DNA from: Halobellus litoreus
GTDB lineage: Archaea > Halobacteriota > Halobacteria > Halobacteriales > Haloferacaceae
NCBI RefSeq assembly: GCF_024464595.1
Contig: NZ_JANHAW010000002.1
Span: forward strand, 186,001 to 250,000
Direction: 5' to 3'
Length of the DNA: 64,000 nucleotides
Positions 26,027-35,511 of this stretch are shown here, piece by piece. The position numbers and the translations under genes are program-made. The notes beneath the pieces were generated by a model. The model was not told the DNA's origin and searched no databases. It saw nothing but the letters and a program-made list of their open reading frames with translations. The first letter of the stretch is position 1. Each line of letters starts with the position of its first letter.

Positions 26027-26686
26027 TCAGTGCTCACGCGCGTCGTCGATCGCTCGCCTGAACTCGCGAGCCGTCTCGGTGATCGCCTCGAAGTCGCCCG
26101 CGGCGATCGCCTCGCCGTCCATTATCGCGCTGCCCGCGCCGACGACCACCGCGCCGGCGTCGACGTAGTCGGCGACGTTGTCGAGGCCGATCCCGCCGGT
26201 CGGCATCAGCGGGATCTGCGGCAGCGGGCCGGCGATGCTCGACAGGTGCGACGGCCCCATCGACGACGCGGGGAAGATCTTCACGAGGTCCGCGCCCGCC
26301 TCGTAGGCGGTAATCGCCTCCGTTGGGGTGAGCGCGCCGGGTGCAACGAGCGTCCCGTACCGGTTGCAGGTCTCGACGACGCCCTCGTCGACCGTGGGAC
26401 CGACGACGAACTCCGCGCCGCTGGCGATGGCCGAACGGGCGGTCTCGCTGTCGAGGACCGTGCCCGCGCCGACGATCGCCTCCCCCTCGGAGAACGACGC
26501 CGACACCTCCTCGATCAGGACCATCGCGTCCGGATTGTCTGCGGTGATCTCGTAGGCCGTGACGCCCCCCGCTTCGAGCGCGTCCGCCACCTGGATGATC
26601 GTGTCCGCGTCCGCGCCGCGCATCACCGCGACGACGCCGCTGTCCACCAGTCGCTGCATCTCCTGGCTCGCGTCGAGTGTGCCCAT
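26027..26686 (-). CDS. eda: 2-dehydro-3-deoxy-phosphogluconate (KDPG) aldolase, Eda type
   Basis: A 219-residue class I aldolase. The Schiff-base lysine K136 lies in LVKIFPAS; E46 in AYEIT and R23 in VAVMRG are the other expected active-site residues. It splits KDPG to pyruvate and glyceraldehyde-3-phosphate in the semiphosphorylative Entner-Doudoroff pathway used by haloarchaea; activity on 4-hydroxy-2-oxoglutarate is also possible. It stands as a single gene. Confidence 0.88.
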   Translation of the reverse strand: MGTLDASQEMQRLVDSGVVAVMRGADADTIIQVADALEAGGVTAYEITADNPDAMVLIEEVSASFSEGEAIVGAGTVLDSETARSAIASGAEFVVGPTVDEGVVETCNRYGTLVAPGALTPTEAITAYEAGADLVKIFPASSMGPSHLSSIAGPLPQIPLMPTGGIGLDNVADYVDAGAVVVGAGSAIMDGEAIAAGDFEAITETAREFRRAIDDAREH

Positions 26687-26727
26687 CTCCCCTCAGTGTG
26701 CGGGCCACGTCGGGATAAATCCGACCG

Positions 26728-27489
26728 TCAGTCCGTCCGCGGGACGGAGCGCGCGCCGGCGACGAAGAACGCGACGGCGAGGACCGCCACCACCAGGAGG
26801 TTCGGGAGCGCGGCCGTCGTCGCGTCGGCGTACGTCACCGCGCGGATCCCGCGGGCGACGTAGGTCAGCGGCGAGAGTTCGAGCGCGGGACGGAACCAGG
26901 CGGGCAGGAGATCCGGGGTGACGAACGTCTCAGAGAGGAACAGCAGCGGGAGCGCGATGGCGTTCGAGGCCGCGATAACGCCGTCCTGGGAGTCAGCGAC
27001 CCGCCCGATGATCGCGCCGAGGCCGCAGAACAGCGCGACGCCGAGCGCGACGAACGGGACGACGAGCAGCGTCGCGGGCGTCGTCGGCAGCGCGGTCCCG
27101 GTGACGAGCACCGAGAGCGCCAAAAGCAGGAGCGCGGCGATGCCGATGACCACGACGTTGACGAGCGACTGGGCGAACAGCCACTCGCTCCGGGTCAGCG
27201 GCGTCGTCGCGAGTTTCTCGAATCGGCGACCCTCTCGGTATCGCGCCACGGTGCTCCCGATCCGCGAGAGCGGCGTGAACAGGACGACGACGGCGAGATA
27301 GCCCGCGACGTAGTAGCCCTTCGGCTCCGCGAAGAGCCCCCCGCCGGTCGGCTGGGTCTGTACCAACGCCCCGAATATCACCACGATGATCGCCGGGAAG
27401 AAGAACGTGAAGAAGACCGCCGTCCGGCGACGGAGGAACGCGTGCCAAGACGCCGTGAACTCCGCGCGAACGCGTCCGAGGCGGGTCAT
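26728..27489 (-). CDS. ABC-2 type transporter permease
   Basis: A 253-residue membrane protein with six hydrophobic segments and the ABC-2 signature region (ELSPLTYVARGIRAVTYAD). Together with the ATPase encoded upstream it forms an exporter. The ATPase stop and this start overlap (ATGA). The substrate is unknown; relatives export drugs, lipids or copper-related compounds. Confidence 0.87.
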   Translation of the reverse strand: MTRLGRVRAEFTASWHAFLRRRTAVFFTFFFPAIIVVIFGALVQTQPTGGGLFAEPKGYYVAGYLAVVVLFTPLSRIGSTVARYREGRRFEKLATTPLTRSEWLFAQSLVNVVVIGIAALLLLALSVLVTGTALPTTPATLLVVPFVALGVALFCGLGAIIGRVADSQDGVIAASNAIALPLLFLSETFVTPDLLPAWFRPALELSPLTYVARGIRAVTYADATTAALPNLLVVAVLAVAFFVAGARSVPRTD

Positions 27490-28424
27490 CGCCTCCCCTC
27501 CTCAGCCACGGCGGCGATGTCGCCGTTCCCGTCGAAGGACTCGCCGGTGAGTTCGAGATAGACGTCCTCGAGGTCGGGCTGTTTCCACGTCAGCGAGTCG
27601 AAGTCGACGCCGCGGGACTCGAACGCCTCGACGACGTCGCCGATCCTCCGGGGTCCGACGCCCTCGACGACGAGGTGACTCTCGGCCGCCGAGACGGCGA
27701 AGCCGAGTCCGGTGAGTTCGGTGGTGGACGCTTCGGCGTCGGTCTCGACGAGCAGCCGACTCCGACCGCCGTGCGTTTCGATCAAATCGCGGGGCGATCC
27801 GACCGCCACCAGTCGACCGCTCTTCAGGAAGCCCACGCGATCGGCGAGCCGTTCGACCTCGGCCATCGAGTGACTGGTGAGAAACACCGTGGTCCCGTCC
27901 GCGGCGAGTCCCTCCAGGAGTTCCCAGAGGTCGCGGCGGCCGGCCGGATCGATGCCGGTCGTCGGCTCGTCGAGGAAGAGCACCTCAGGGTCGTTCACGA
28001 GGGCGATGGCGACACAGACGCGGCGCTTCTGCCCACCCGAGAGCGTCTCGTACCACTGGGCCGCCGTCTCGTCGTCGATACCGACGTCCGCGAGGACGGC
28101 GTCCGGGTCGCGGGCGTCGTCGTAGAGACCGGCGTACTGCACGAGCAGTTCGCGCGCGGTGAGCCGCGCGGCCGGCGAGAACGACTGCGGCAGGAGTCCG
28201 ATCCGGGATTTCGCGACCTCGGTCGGCCGCTCGCCTAGGACCGAAACGCTTCCCTCGGTCGTCGTGGTTCCCGTGAGCGCGCGGACCAGCGTCGTCTTGC
28301 CCGCGCCGTTCGGGCCGACCAGACCGAACACCTCGCCGGCGTCGACGGAGATCGAAACGCCGGCCAGCGCCGTCACGTCGCCGTAGGACTTCTCCACGCC
28401 GTCGGCGACGAGTGCCCCTGTCAT
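27486..28424 (-). CDS. ABC transporter ATP-binding protein (ABC-2 exporter)
   Basis: A 312-residue ATPase with Walker [10 protein letters not shown], signature LSGGQKRRV, Walker B VLFLDEPTTGIDP and the H-loop LTSHSM. A C-terminal domain of the DrrA/CcmA type follows (EDVYLELTGE). I start at ATG 28424, behind a GGAGG ribosome site; the frame runs open about 1.6 kb further upstream but only as antisense of the sugar dehydrogenase. It is translationally coupled to the permease. Confidence 0.92.
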   Translation of the reverse strand: MTGALVADGVEKSYGDVTALAGVSISVDAGEVFGLVGPNGAGKTTLVRALTGTTTTEGSVSVLGERPTEVAKSRIGLLPQSFSPAARLTARELLVQYAGLYDDARDPDAVLADVGIDDETAAQWYETLSGGQKRRVCVAIALVNDPEVLFLDEPTTGIDPAGRRDLWELLEGLAADGTTVFLTSHSMAEVERLADRVGFLKSGRLVAVGSPRDLIETHGGRSRLLVETDAEASTTELTGLGFAVSAAESHLVVEGVGPRRIGDVVEAFESRGVDFDSLTWKQPDLEDVYLELTGESFDGNGDIAAVAEEGRR

Positions 28425-28574
28425 ACCTCCCTGTCGGGGCGGTCGGGTGGTAAGCCGTTCGGATCGGGTTCGTCGGCTCCGACCGCGAACCCGCTCGACG
28501 CCCGCCGGACGACTGCCCGACACGAACCCGGCGTCGGCCGAATCGCCCTTGTGCCCGGGGACCGTCGTGCGGAT

Positions 28575-29999
28575 ATGGACCGTCGCCGCCGCCGATTCCT
28601 CCGGACCGGCCTCGCCGCCGGGGTCGCCTCGCTCGCCGGGTGTACGACCTTCGAGAGACACGAAGCGACCGGGAGTCCGTCGGGATCGGAAACGCCCGAT
28701 ACGGAGATGAGGTCCGACTCCGAGTCCGGCGCCGACGACACAGGAACCGAACCGCGGATTCCGACGCCGCGCGAGACGGGCGGTCCCCGTCCCGAACTCG
28801 ACGACGCTGCGGTCGCGCTCGAACCGGTGGCGTCCGGACTCGCGGCCCCGCTCGACTTCTTCGCGCCCGCCGGCACCGACCGGCGGTTCGTCGTCGACCG
28901 CGACGGACGAATCTGGGAAGTCACCGACGACGGCCGGCGCTCCTCGCCATTTCTCGACCTCACAGAGCGGATCGTCCTCGGCGGCGAACGCGGCCTCCTC
29001 GGCACCGCACCGCACCCCGACTTCGCCGACAACGGGCGCCTCTACGTCAGGTACAGCGCGCCCGCCCGGTCGGGAACGCCGAGCGGCTACAGTCACACGG
29101 CCGTCCTCGCGGAGTTCACCGTCGATCCGGACGCGGACGTCGCCGCCGACGCCGAGGAACGAACCCTCCTCGAAGTGCCGCAACCGCAGTCGAACCACAA
29201 CGCCGGCGCGGTCGCGTTCGGTCCCGACGGCCATCTCTACGTCGCGTTCGGCGACGGCGGCGGGGCGAACGACGTCGGCACGGGCCACGTCGACGACTGG
29301 TACGACGCCGTCGAGGGCGGCAACGGGCAGGACGTGACCGAGAACCTCCTGGGGAGCGTGCTCCGAATCGACGTGGACGGCCGCAGCGGCGTCGACGGCG
29401 ACGGAGAAGAACCGTACGCGATTCCCGACGACAACCCGCTGGTCGGCCGCGAGGGTCGCGACGAGCAGTACGCCTGGGGCTTCCGGAACCCCTGGCGGTT
29501 CTCCTTTCACGGCCGGGACTGCTACGTCGCCGACGTGGGACAGAACGCCTGGGAAGAGCTCAATCTGCTCGAACCGGGCGGCAACTACGGCTGGAACGTC
29601 CGCGAGGGCGCGCACTGCTTCCGCGCGGAGACGTGCCCGACGGCGACGCCCGCGGGCGAGCCGTTCGTCGACCCCGTCGCGGAGTACCCGCACGACGGCG
29701 ACGACGTCAGCGGCATCTCGATCATCGGGGGCGTCGTCGTCGAAAGCGAAGCAGTCCCCGGCCTCGGGGGCGCGTACCTGTTCGCGGATTACGTGGCGCA
29801 GGGGCGACTGTTCGCCGTCGATCCCGGCGCGGAACCGCCGTGGACGATTCGCACCGTCCCGGTCGTCGGCGACGCCGACCTCGGGCGGTTCGTCCTCGGC
29901 TTCGGGCGCGACCCGAACGGCGACGTGTACGTCCTCACGACCGACGGGAGCGACGGCGAGGGGAACGCCGGACGGGTAGCCCGACTCGTCGCGCCCTGA
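28575..29999 (+). CDS. PQQ-dependent-type sugar dehydrogenase, Tat lipoprotein
   Basis: A 474-residue exported protein. The N-terminus carries a twin-arginine motif (RRRRFLRTG) and a lipobox LAGC with C23, so it is exported folded and lipid-anchored outside the membrane. The rest is a six-bladed propeller of the soluble glucose dehydrogenase/sorbosone dehydrogenase family (ERGLLGTAPHPDF, YGWNVREGAHC, WGFRNPWRFSF). It probably oxidises aldoses or other sugars; cofactor use in haloarchaea is not proven. An acidic, Ser/Thr-rich linker follows the lipobox. Confidence 0.83.
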   Translation: MDRRRRRFLRTGLAAGVASLAGCTTFERHEATGSPSGSETPDTEMRSDSESGADDTGTEPRIPTPRETGGPRPELDDAAVALEPVASGLAAPLDFFAPAGTDRRFVVDRDGRIWEVTDDGRRSSPFLDLTERIVLGGERGLLGTAPHPDFADNGRLYVRYSAPARSGTPSGYSHTAVLAEFTVDPDADVAADAEERTLLEVPQPQSNHNAGAVAFGPDGHLYVAFGDGGGANDVGTGHVDDWYDAVEGGNGQDVTENLLGSVLRIDVDGRSGVDGDGEEPYAIPDDNPLVGREGRDEQYAWGFRNPWRFSFHGRDCYVADVGQNAWEELNLLEPGGNYGWNVREGAHCFRAETCPTATPAGEPFVDPVAEYPHDGDDVSGISIIGGVVVESEAVPGLGGAYLFADYVAQGRLFAVDPGAEPPWTIRTVPVVGDADLGRFVLGFGRDPNGDVYVLTTDGSDGEGNAGRVARLVAP

Positions 30000-30038
30000 G
30001 CCGGCCATCTGACCCGTTTTCCCGCCGCCTCGACACAC

Positions 30039-31178
30039 TCAGCGTTCGACGTCAGTGGTTTCGTCCGCGCCGCCGGTGTCGTCAGTGTCGCCTTCGTCGT
30101 CGGTGTCTCCGGTATCGCCTTCGTCGTCGGTGTCGCCCTCGCCGTCGATACCGGTTTCGTCCTCCGAGTCGCCCTCGACCGCGTCGCCGGCGTCCTCGGC
30201 TGCGGCTTCGTTCCGGTCTCCGTCCCCGTCCGCGGTCTCCGCTGGTTCGTCTTCCGCGACCGCGTCGACCGCTCCGGAGCCCCCGCCCCGCGGCTCGACC
30301 TCCTCCTTGATCGACGCCAGCTCAGCCTCGACGTCGATCTCCGACGTGCCCGCGGACGCGTCCACGTCCGGAGCATCTGATTCGTTCCGGTCATCGCCCG
30401 CCGCGTCGGCCGGCGACGCCGAGTCGCCGGAGTCGGGTTCGCGCTCCGCTCCCGCCTCGGTGACGTCGATTTCGACGGGGCCGGAACCGTCGCTCCGGTC
30501 CGCGCTGGTCGACGCGCCGCCCCCGGAATCCACTCGGTGGTCCGAGGGACGCCGAGAGCCCCGGTCGCGGTCCACTTCTCCGGACGCCTCGGCGAGCCGG
30601 TCGGACACCTCCTCGGAGAGCCGACGCGCGTCTTCGAGCAGGTCCCTGGACGGATCGTCCTCCGGGAACTCGGACTCCGATAACGCCGTCTGGAGTTCCG
30701 AGAGGGCGCGTTCGACGCCGGTGACCGCACCGCGTCCGACGCCGGTGACCGCCTCTCGCCCGACGCCGGCCACCCCGTCCGTCAAGCGCGTCGCGGAGGA
30801 TCGCTGGGACCGGCTGTCCGGACCGAACGCCGACCGCTCGGGGTCGGCGAGTCGGAGGACGCCGCGGAGCAACTCCAGGGACTGGATCGCCGCCTCGAGC
30901 GTCGAGATGAGCGTCGGCAGCGTGTACTGCTCGGTGAATCGGAACAGCTCCGAGAGCGACGGCGGCCGCGGTCGAGCGGGTGTCGAACGCGATCGCGCCT
31001 CCCCGGCGTCGCGGGCGCGCTCGCCGGCCGGCCTGCGACCGACGGGTCCTCGCCCCGTTCCGGCTCTGTCGTCGCGGTCCCCGTCTCGTCGACGGAGCTC
31101 CGACCTGAGTTCCGCGAGCGTCGCTTCGAGTTCTTCCACCTGATCACGGAGGTCGTCGTCGGCGTCGGAAGGGGGCAT
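30039..31178 (-). CDS. Acidic coiled-coil protein with low-complexity tail, unknown function
   Basis: About 379 residues. Residues 5-35 form a coiled coil, and residues about 75-110 a hydrophobic helical segment (SLSELFRFTEQYTLPTLIST) that looks like the conserved core. Repeated GVGREAVTGVGRGAVTGV follows. The C-terminal half is highly acidic and repetitive, ending in GDTDDEGDTGD-like units encoded by DNA repeats near 30060-30150. I do not recognise a function. It is convergent with the sugar dehydrogenase. Confidence 0.72.
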   Translation of the reverse strand: MPPSDADDDLRDQVEELEATLAELRSELRRRDGDRDDRAGTGRGPVGRRPAGERARDAGEARSRSTPARPRPPSLSELFRFTEQYTLPTLISTLEAAIQSLELLRGVLRLADPERSAFGPDSRSQRSSATRLTDGVAGVGREAVTGVGRGAVTGVERALSELQTALSESEFPEDDPSRDLLEDARRLSEEVSDRLAEASGEVDRDRGSRRPSDHRVDSGGGASTSADRSDGSGPVEIDVTEAGAEREPDSGDSASPADAAGDDRNESDAPDVDASAGTSEIDVEAELASIKEEVEPRGGGSGAVDAVAEDEPAETADGDGDRNEAAAEDAGDAVEGDSEDETGIDGEGDTDDEGDTGDTDDEGDTDDTGGADETTDVER

Positions 31179-31253
31179 ATCGGAGCCTTGGGGTCGTGCG
31201 GGCAAAAGGGTGTGCGCTGCGGTGGGATCGGTTCCCCGCGGCTCCGCGACCGC

Positions 31254-32342
31254 TCAGCGGAAGCGCCCGCGCTCGTACTGCTTCGGCCAGTCGACGTCGA
31301 CGCCGAGTTCGTGCGCCGCCTCCAGCGTGAAGTACGGGTTCCGGAGGTGCTCGCGGCCGACGACCGCCAGGTCCGCGCGACCGTTTCGGATCAGCTGATC
31401 GGCCTGCTCGGCCGTCGTGATTCCGCCCACGGCACCGACCGCGGCGTCGGTGGCCTCGTTCACCCGTTCGGCGTACGGGACCTGGTAGCCGGGGCCGCTC
31501 TCGGGGACCCGCTGGTCGGGGTGGATGCCGCCCGAACTGACGTCGATCAGGTCCGCGCCCGCCTCGGCGAGCAGGGGCGCGAGCCGGGCGGAGTCGTCGA
31601 GATCCCACGACGGCCGGTCGGGCAGCCAGTCGGTCGCAGAGATCCGTGCGAACACCGGTTGGTCGTCCGGCCAGACCTCCCGGACCGCCTCGACGACTTC
31701 GAGCGGGAAGCGGGCGCGGTTCTCGAAGGAGCCGCCGTACTCGTCGTCCCGGTCGTTGGTGACGGGCGAGAGGAACTCGTGGAGGAGGTAACCGTGCGCC
31801 AGGTGGATCTCAGCGATTCCGAACCCGGCGTCCCGCGCGCGCTCCGCCGCGAGGCGGAACTGCGCGGTCACCCGATCCAGATCGTCTCGCGTCATCGCCC
31901 GGGTGGGAACCGTGTCTCCCTCCGGGTGCGGGTACGGGTTCGCGCTCGGCGCGAGCGTCTCCCAGCCGCCCGCTTCTTCGGGGATGGGACCGCCGCCGTC
32001 CCAAGGGCGCTCGACGCTGGCCTTGCGTCCGGCGTGGGCCAACTGGATTCCGGGGATCGCCCCCTGCTCGCGCACAAATTCGACCGTGTTCGACAGGGCG
32101 TCGGCGCGGTCCGCCGACCAGATTCCCAGGTCGCCCGGCGAGATTCTGCCGGTCGGCGAGACCGCCGTCGCCTCGGCCATCACGACCCCCGCGCCGCCCA
32201 CCGCGCGACTCCCGAGGTGGACCCGATGCCACTCCGTCGCGAACCCGTCCTCGGCGGAGTACTGACACATCGGCGAGACCATCACGCGGTTCGGGATCTC
32301 CGTCCCGCGGAGTCGCAGCGGCGTGAAGAGCGAATCGGTCAT
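31254..32342 (-). CDS. NADH:flavin oxidoreductase, old yellow enzyme (YqjM-like)
   Basis: A 362-residue FMN-dependent ene-reductase. Visible motifs are NRVMVSPMCQYSAEDG with the YqjM-type cysteine near the flavin, IQLAHAGRKAS, AEIHLAHGYLLHEFLSP, and DEYGGSFENRARF. It reduces activated carbon-carbon double bonds, often in stress responses; the physiological substrate is unknown. A TATAC element lies about 26 bases upstream of the ATG. Confidence 0.9.
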   Translation of the reverse strand: MTDSLFTPLRLRGTEIPNRVMVSPMCQYSAEDGFATEWHRVHLGSRAVGGAGVVMAEATAVSPTGRISPGDLGIWSADRADALSNTVEFVREQGAIPGIQLAHAGRKASVERPWDGGGPIPEEAGGWETLAPSANPYPHPEGDTVPTRAMTRDDLDRVTAQFRLAAERARDAGFGIAEIHLAHGYLLHEFLSPVTNDRDDEYGGSFENRARFPLEVVEAVREVWPDDQPVFARISATDWLPDRPSWDLDDSARLAPLLAEAGADLIDVSSGGIHPDQRVPESGPGYQVPYAERVNEATDAAVGAVGGITTAEQADQLIRNGRADLAVVGREHLRNPYFTLEAAHELGVDVDWPKQYERGRFR

Positions 32343-32469
32343 CGTCGGCTCCTCGTCCCGAGCGAGTATACGCTTGGCGTCCCCGGAACGGCGAGGGGAG
32401 TTCTCCGACGACCCTCCGATTTTAGGTAGACCAAAAGCGTTTTATCCGACCCAGAGCCACACTCTCTCA

Positions 32470-32655
32470 ATGGACGGAACGGATGTCGTCGATCGGGAAC
32501 ACACGAACCGACGGGCCGAAAGCGAGTCGCGGCCGGCAGCGCCGCCCGTCTCGGCCCTCCGATCGTCGCCGGACCGCGTTGTCTTCACGGAGGACGGAAA
32601 CGCCGACGGCTGGATTTCTATCGACGCGGACCTGACGGCGTCGATAGAGCGGTAA
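32470..32655 (+). CDS. Small haloarchaeal protein, 61 residues, unknown function
   Basis: A 61-residue hydrophilic protein ending in RVVFTEDGNADGWISIDADL, a motif I recognise from many short haloarchaeal proteins of unknown role. The start at ATG 32470 is supported by the promoter element GCGTTTTATCC about 27 bases upstream, giving a leaderless message. An imperfect inverted repeat TTTTAGG/CCAAAA lies just upstream of the TATA element (32422-32438). Confidence 0.72.
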   Translation: MDGTDVVDREHTNRRAESESRPAAPPVSALRSSPDRVVFTEDGNADGWISIDADLTASIER

Positions 32656-32871
32656 CGGCGGGAGCGACGACCGGTCGCCGTCGATCGGACTCGTCGCACC
32701 GCCGAGTCGACGGTCGGCGTGTCGCCTTCGAGGTAACCGCAGCGGTGACGGACTGTCTCGCCGAAGAACGAAGGCGGTGGGAGGACTCCGGGTCCCGACG
32801 CTCCTTCGACGTTCCTGCAACCGACGTCCCGAGGGGCTGTCGGTTCGCGATTCGACCAGCCCCGGCCGAGT

Positions 32872-33669
32872 TCAGTCGGTCGCGACCTCGACGCCGTCGA
32901 CGGGACGGCTCAGTTCGACGACCGTGCCCTCGTGGCGACACGTTTCGAGCGCGTGTTTCGCGTCCATCCCGGCGGTGTGTGGGTCCGCGGCGATGCCGAC
33001 GCCGACTTTGAGTTCGACGCCCGCCTCGGCTTCGACGTGATCGATGGCGTCGCGGTAGTCGGCGGCGTCCATCGCCGGACAGATCGAGATGATGTTGTCG
33101 CCGCCGACGAAAAAGGAAAGTGCGCCGTACTCCTCCCGGAGGTATCGCATCAGCGTCGCGTACCCCTGTTCGATCTGAATGAACGAATCGAACTCGTTGA
33201 GCTGATCGGTGTACTTCCCGGTCGCGTCGTTGACGTCGAAGTGGGCGATCTGAACGTCGGAACTCGTTCGTTCAGGTCCTGACAGGTAGCCTCCCGACAG
33301 CACCTCGCGGCGGTCGCCGTCCTGCGCCGATCCGGCGTGCTGGAGCCCCGCAGTGGCCGTTTCGAGCGCCTCGACGGGCGACGCGTCGATGCCGGTTCCC
33401 AGACTGATCGTGACGGGATAGCGGTTCCCGATCGACTCCTGGAGGAGCCTGTGATCGTCGGCGTCGAGGCCGTTGGTGATCGCGACCATATTGTCGAACC
33501 GGGTGAAAAAGACGTAGCCGTCGCGGCTCCCCACGAACTGGGCCAGATCGGCGAAGAGCCGAGACTGGAGCGTCTGGAGGTCCATCTCGCGTCGCGGTTC
33601 CGGCGTCACGGTCCACGGCCCATAATTGTCGATCTGAACGAGAGTGAGCTGGGAGTTCGTCACATCCAT
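32872..33669 (-). CDS. gch3: GTP cyclohydrolase III (archaeal)
   Basis: A 265-residue protein of the GTP cyclohydrolase IIa/III family. It opens GTP to 2-amino-5-formylamino-6-ribosylaminopyrimidinone phosphate, the first step of riboflavin and coenzyme F420 synthesis in archaea. The tandem ferredoxin-like halves are visible, each with a nucleotide motif (VFFTRFDNMVAI and SFFVGGDNIISI, the latter with the GGDN signature). It stands alone. Confidence 0.92.
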   Translation of the reverse strand: MDVTNSQLTLVQIDNYGPWTVTPEPRREMDLQTLQSRLFADLAQFVGSRDGYVFFTRFDNMVAITNGLDADDHRLLQESIGNRYPVTISLGTGIDASPVEALETATAGLQHAGSAQDGDRREVLSGGYLSGPERTSSDVQIAHFDVNDATGKYTDQLNEFDSFIQIEQGYATLMRYLREEYGALSFFVGGDNIISICPAMDAADYRDAIDHVEAEAGVELKVGVGIAADPHTAGMDAKHALETCRHEGTVVELSRPVDGVEVATD

Positions 33670-33841
33670 TCCCTGGGACCTCGCATATATGCCTCTTTCC
33701 GTATCAGATCAGTTTGCCTTCTCAGTTCTGTGATGGAAGACTGAACGCGGTCGATGAGCACTGGTCACACACCACGCTCGGGCGGACCGGGACGCGACCC
33801 CGCCCGCCACGTTCAACACCTCCTCGCCCCTAGGGGGTTCG

Positions 33842-34657
33842 ATGGGTGTTCGCGGGGTCATTTTCGATGTGGACGGCACGCTGGTGCGCGGGGACGAACC
33901 GATCGGGGGCGCCGAGGCCGGCCTCAGCGCCGTCGACGCAGTCGGTCTTCGTCGACTTCTGGTCTCCAACAACCCGACGAAACCGCCCGAGGCGTACGAG
34001 CGCCGACTCCACCGGGCGGGGGTCGCCGTCGATCCGAGCGACGTGCTCACGGCCGGATCCGTGACCGCGCGCTACCTCTCGGAGCACCACTCGCAGGACC
34101 GGATCGCCGTCGTGGGCGAGTCCGGACTCGTCGACCTGCTCCGGTCGGCGGGCCTGTCGGTCGATCCACTCGGCGGCGACTCGTTCGATCTGCCGACCCC
34201 CGACGTGCTCGTCGCCTCCGTCGACAGAGCGTTCTCCTATCAGACCCTCCAGCGGTGCCTGCGAGTCCTCGACGATCGAACGGTCACCTTCCTCGGCACC
34301 GACCCCGACGTCGTCATCCCCGCGGCCGACGGCGACGCGCCGGGGTCGGGCGCGATCATCGACGCCATCGCGAACGTCGCGGGTCGCGACCCGGCCGTCG
34401 TCCTCGGCAAGCCCGGCGAGACCGCGCGGCGGATGGCCCTCGACCGACTCGGACTCCCGCCGGAGGACGTCCTCGTGGTCGGCGACCGACTCGACACCGA
34501 TATCGCGCTCGGTGAACGCGCAGGGATGACGACGGCGCTCGTTCTGACCGGCGTGACCGGCGCGGCGGATCTGGACGCTTCGCCGATCGAACCGGACTAC
34601 GTGCTCGACTCGCTGGCGGGACTCGAGTCCGTCCTCGACGACCTCCCGACGTCCTGA
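33842..34657 (+). CDS. HAD-superfamily phosphatase, NagD-like
   Basis: A 271-residue hydrolase. The nucleophile motif is FDVDGTLVRG, followed by LVSNNPTKPP, GKPGE with its lysine, and the magnesium motif VVGDRLDTDI. The large cap between the first and second motifs is type C2, as in NagD and 4-nitrophenylphosphatases. Substrate unknown; sugar or nucleotide phosphates are typical. Confidence 0.87.
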   Translation: MGVRGVIFDVDGTLVRGDEPIGGAEAGLSAVDAVGLRRLLVSNNPTKPPEAYERRLHRAGVAVDPSDVLTAGSVTARYLSEHHSQDRIAVVGESGLVDLLRSAGLSVDPLGGDSFDLPTPDVLVASVDRAFSYQTLQRCLRVLDDRTVTFLGTDPDVVIPAADGDAPGSGAIIDAIANVAGRDPAVVLGKPGETARRMALDRLGLPPEDVLVVGDRLDTDIALGERAGMTTALVLTGVTGAADLDASPIEPDYVLDSLAGLESVLDDLPTS

Positions 34658-34730
34658 TCGGCGAGACCCGACAGACTGTGAGCAACAATAGTTATTGATA
34701 CGGCGACGAAGTGTTCAACGAGGTAAAACG

Positions 34731-35321
34731 ATGGGTAAACAGATCCTGATGATCGTCGGCGACTTCGGCGAGGACTACGAGACGATGGTACCGTACCAGG
34801 CCCTGGAGATGGTCGGCCACGAGGTCGATACCGTCTGTCCGGACAAGGAGGCCGGAGACACGATCAAAACGGCGATCCACGACTTCCGCGGGGACCAAAC
34901 GTACCTCGAAACCCGCGGGCACGACTTCGAGGTGAACGCGACGATGGAGGAGATCGATCCGGCCGCGTACGACGCGCTCGTCGTCCCCGGCGGTCGGGCC
35001 CCGGAGTACCTCCGCACGTACGACGAGGTCCTCGACGCGGTGAGGCACTTCTTCGAGGAGAACAAGCCGGTCGCGGCGGTCTGTCACGGCCCGCAGATCC
35101 TGGCTGCGGCGGGCGTCCTCGACGGGTACGAGATGACGGCGTACCCCGCGGTCCGCGCCGAGGTCGAGGCGGCGGGCTGTTCGTGGGTCGACGAGGTCAC
35201 CGTCGACGGCAACCTCGTCACCGGACAGGCCTGGCCCGACCACCCCGAGTGGCTGGCGGCGTTCCTCGACCTGCTCGGGACCGAAATCGAGACGGGCGAG
35301 CCGGCCGTCGCCGACGATTAG
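34731..35321 (+). CDS. DJ-1/PfpI-family protein (putative glyoxalase/amidotransferase-like)
   Basis: A 196-residue protein beginning MGKQILMIVGDFGEDYE. The nucleophilic elbow AAVCHGPQIL carries the catalytic cysteine; ALVVPGGRAPEYLR is also typical. Relatives act as glyoxalase III-type deglycases or peptidases. I start at ATG 34731; a GAGGT ribosome site and a TATA-like TTATTGATA upstream support it, suggesting a short leader rather than leaderless translation. Confidence 0.87.
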   Translation: MGKQILMIVGDFGEDYETMVPYQALEMVGHEVDTVCPDKEAGDTIKTAIHDFRGDQTYLETRGHDFEVNATMEEIDPAAYDALVVPGGRAPEYLRTYDEVLDAVRHFFEENKPVAAVCHGPQILAAAGVLDGYEMTAYPAVRAEVEAAGCSWVDEVTVDGNLVTGQAWPDHPEWLAAFLDLLGTEIETGEPAVADD

Positions 35322-35354
35322 GCGCCCCGCGACGCCCGCATCGTCGAACCGTGT

Positions 35355-35400
35355 CCTGAGATGTCGTCGCCGAGCACGCCCTGAGATGTCGTCGCTGAGC
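35355..35400. repeat. Direct repeat in the region after the PfpI gene
   Basis: Two copies of CCTGAGATGTCGTCGC[C/T]GAGC at 35355-35375 and 35380-35400 differ at one position of 21. They lie in the 190-base interval between the DJ-1/PfpI gene and a small gene. Their role is unknown. Confidence 0.7.
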
Positions 35401-35511
35401 GTCGACCCGGCCGATAACTGCTGGTGGCTACCGAGTGCGAGCAGGGGACAAATCTAGTGGTGTGGTAACGTCTGACAAACCTTTATATACTATCGGCGCG
35501 TTCCTCCCTGT

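Noticed and set aside
28425-30038. Long minus-strand open frame in front of the ABC ATPase gene
   Set aside because: It is antisense to the sugar dehydrogenase and has shadow composition (Arg, Asp and Val runs, no domain). The ATPase start at 28424 has a GGAGG site.
32422-32438. TTTTAGGTAGACCAAAA as an iron box
   Set aside because: Only one arm matches TTAGG; the other is CCAAA, so it fits the DtxR-type pattern poorly. Mentioned only as an imperfect inverted repeat.
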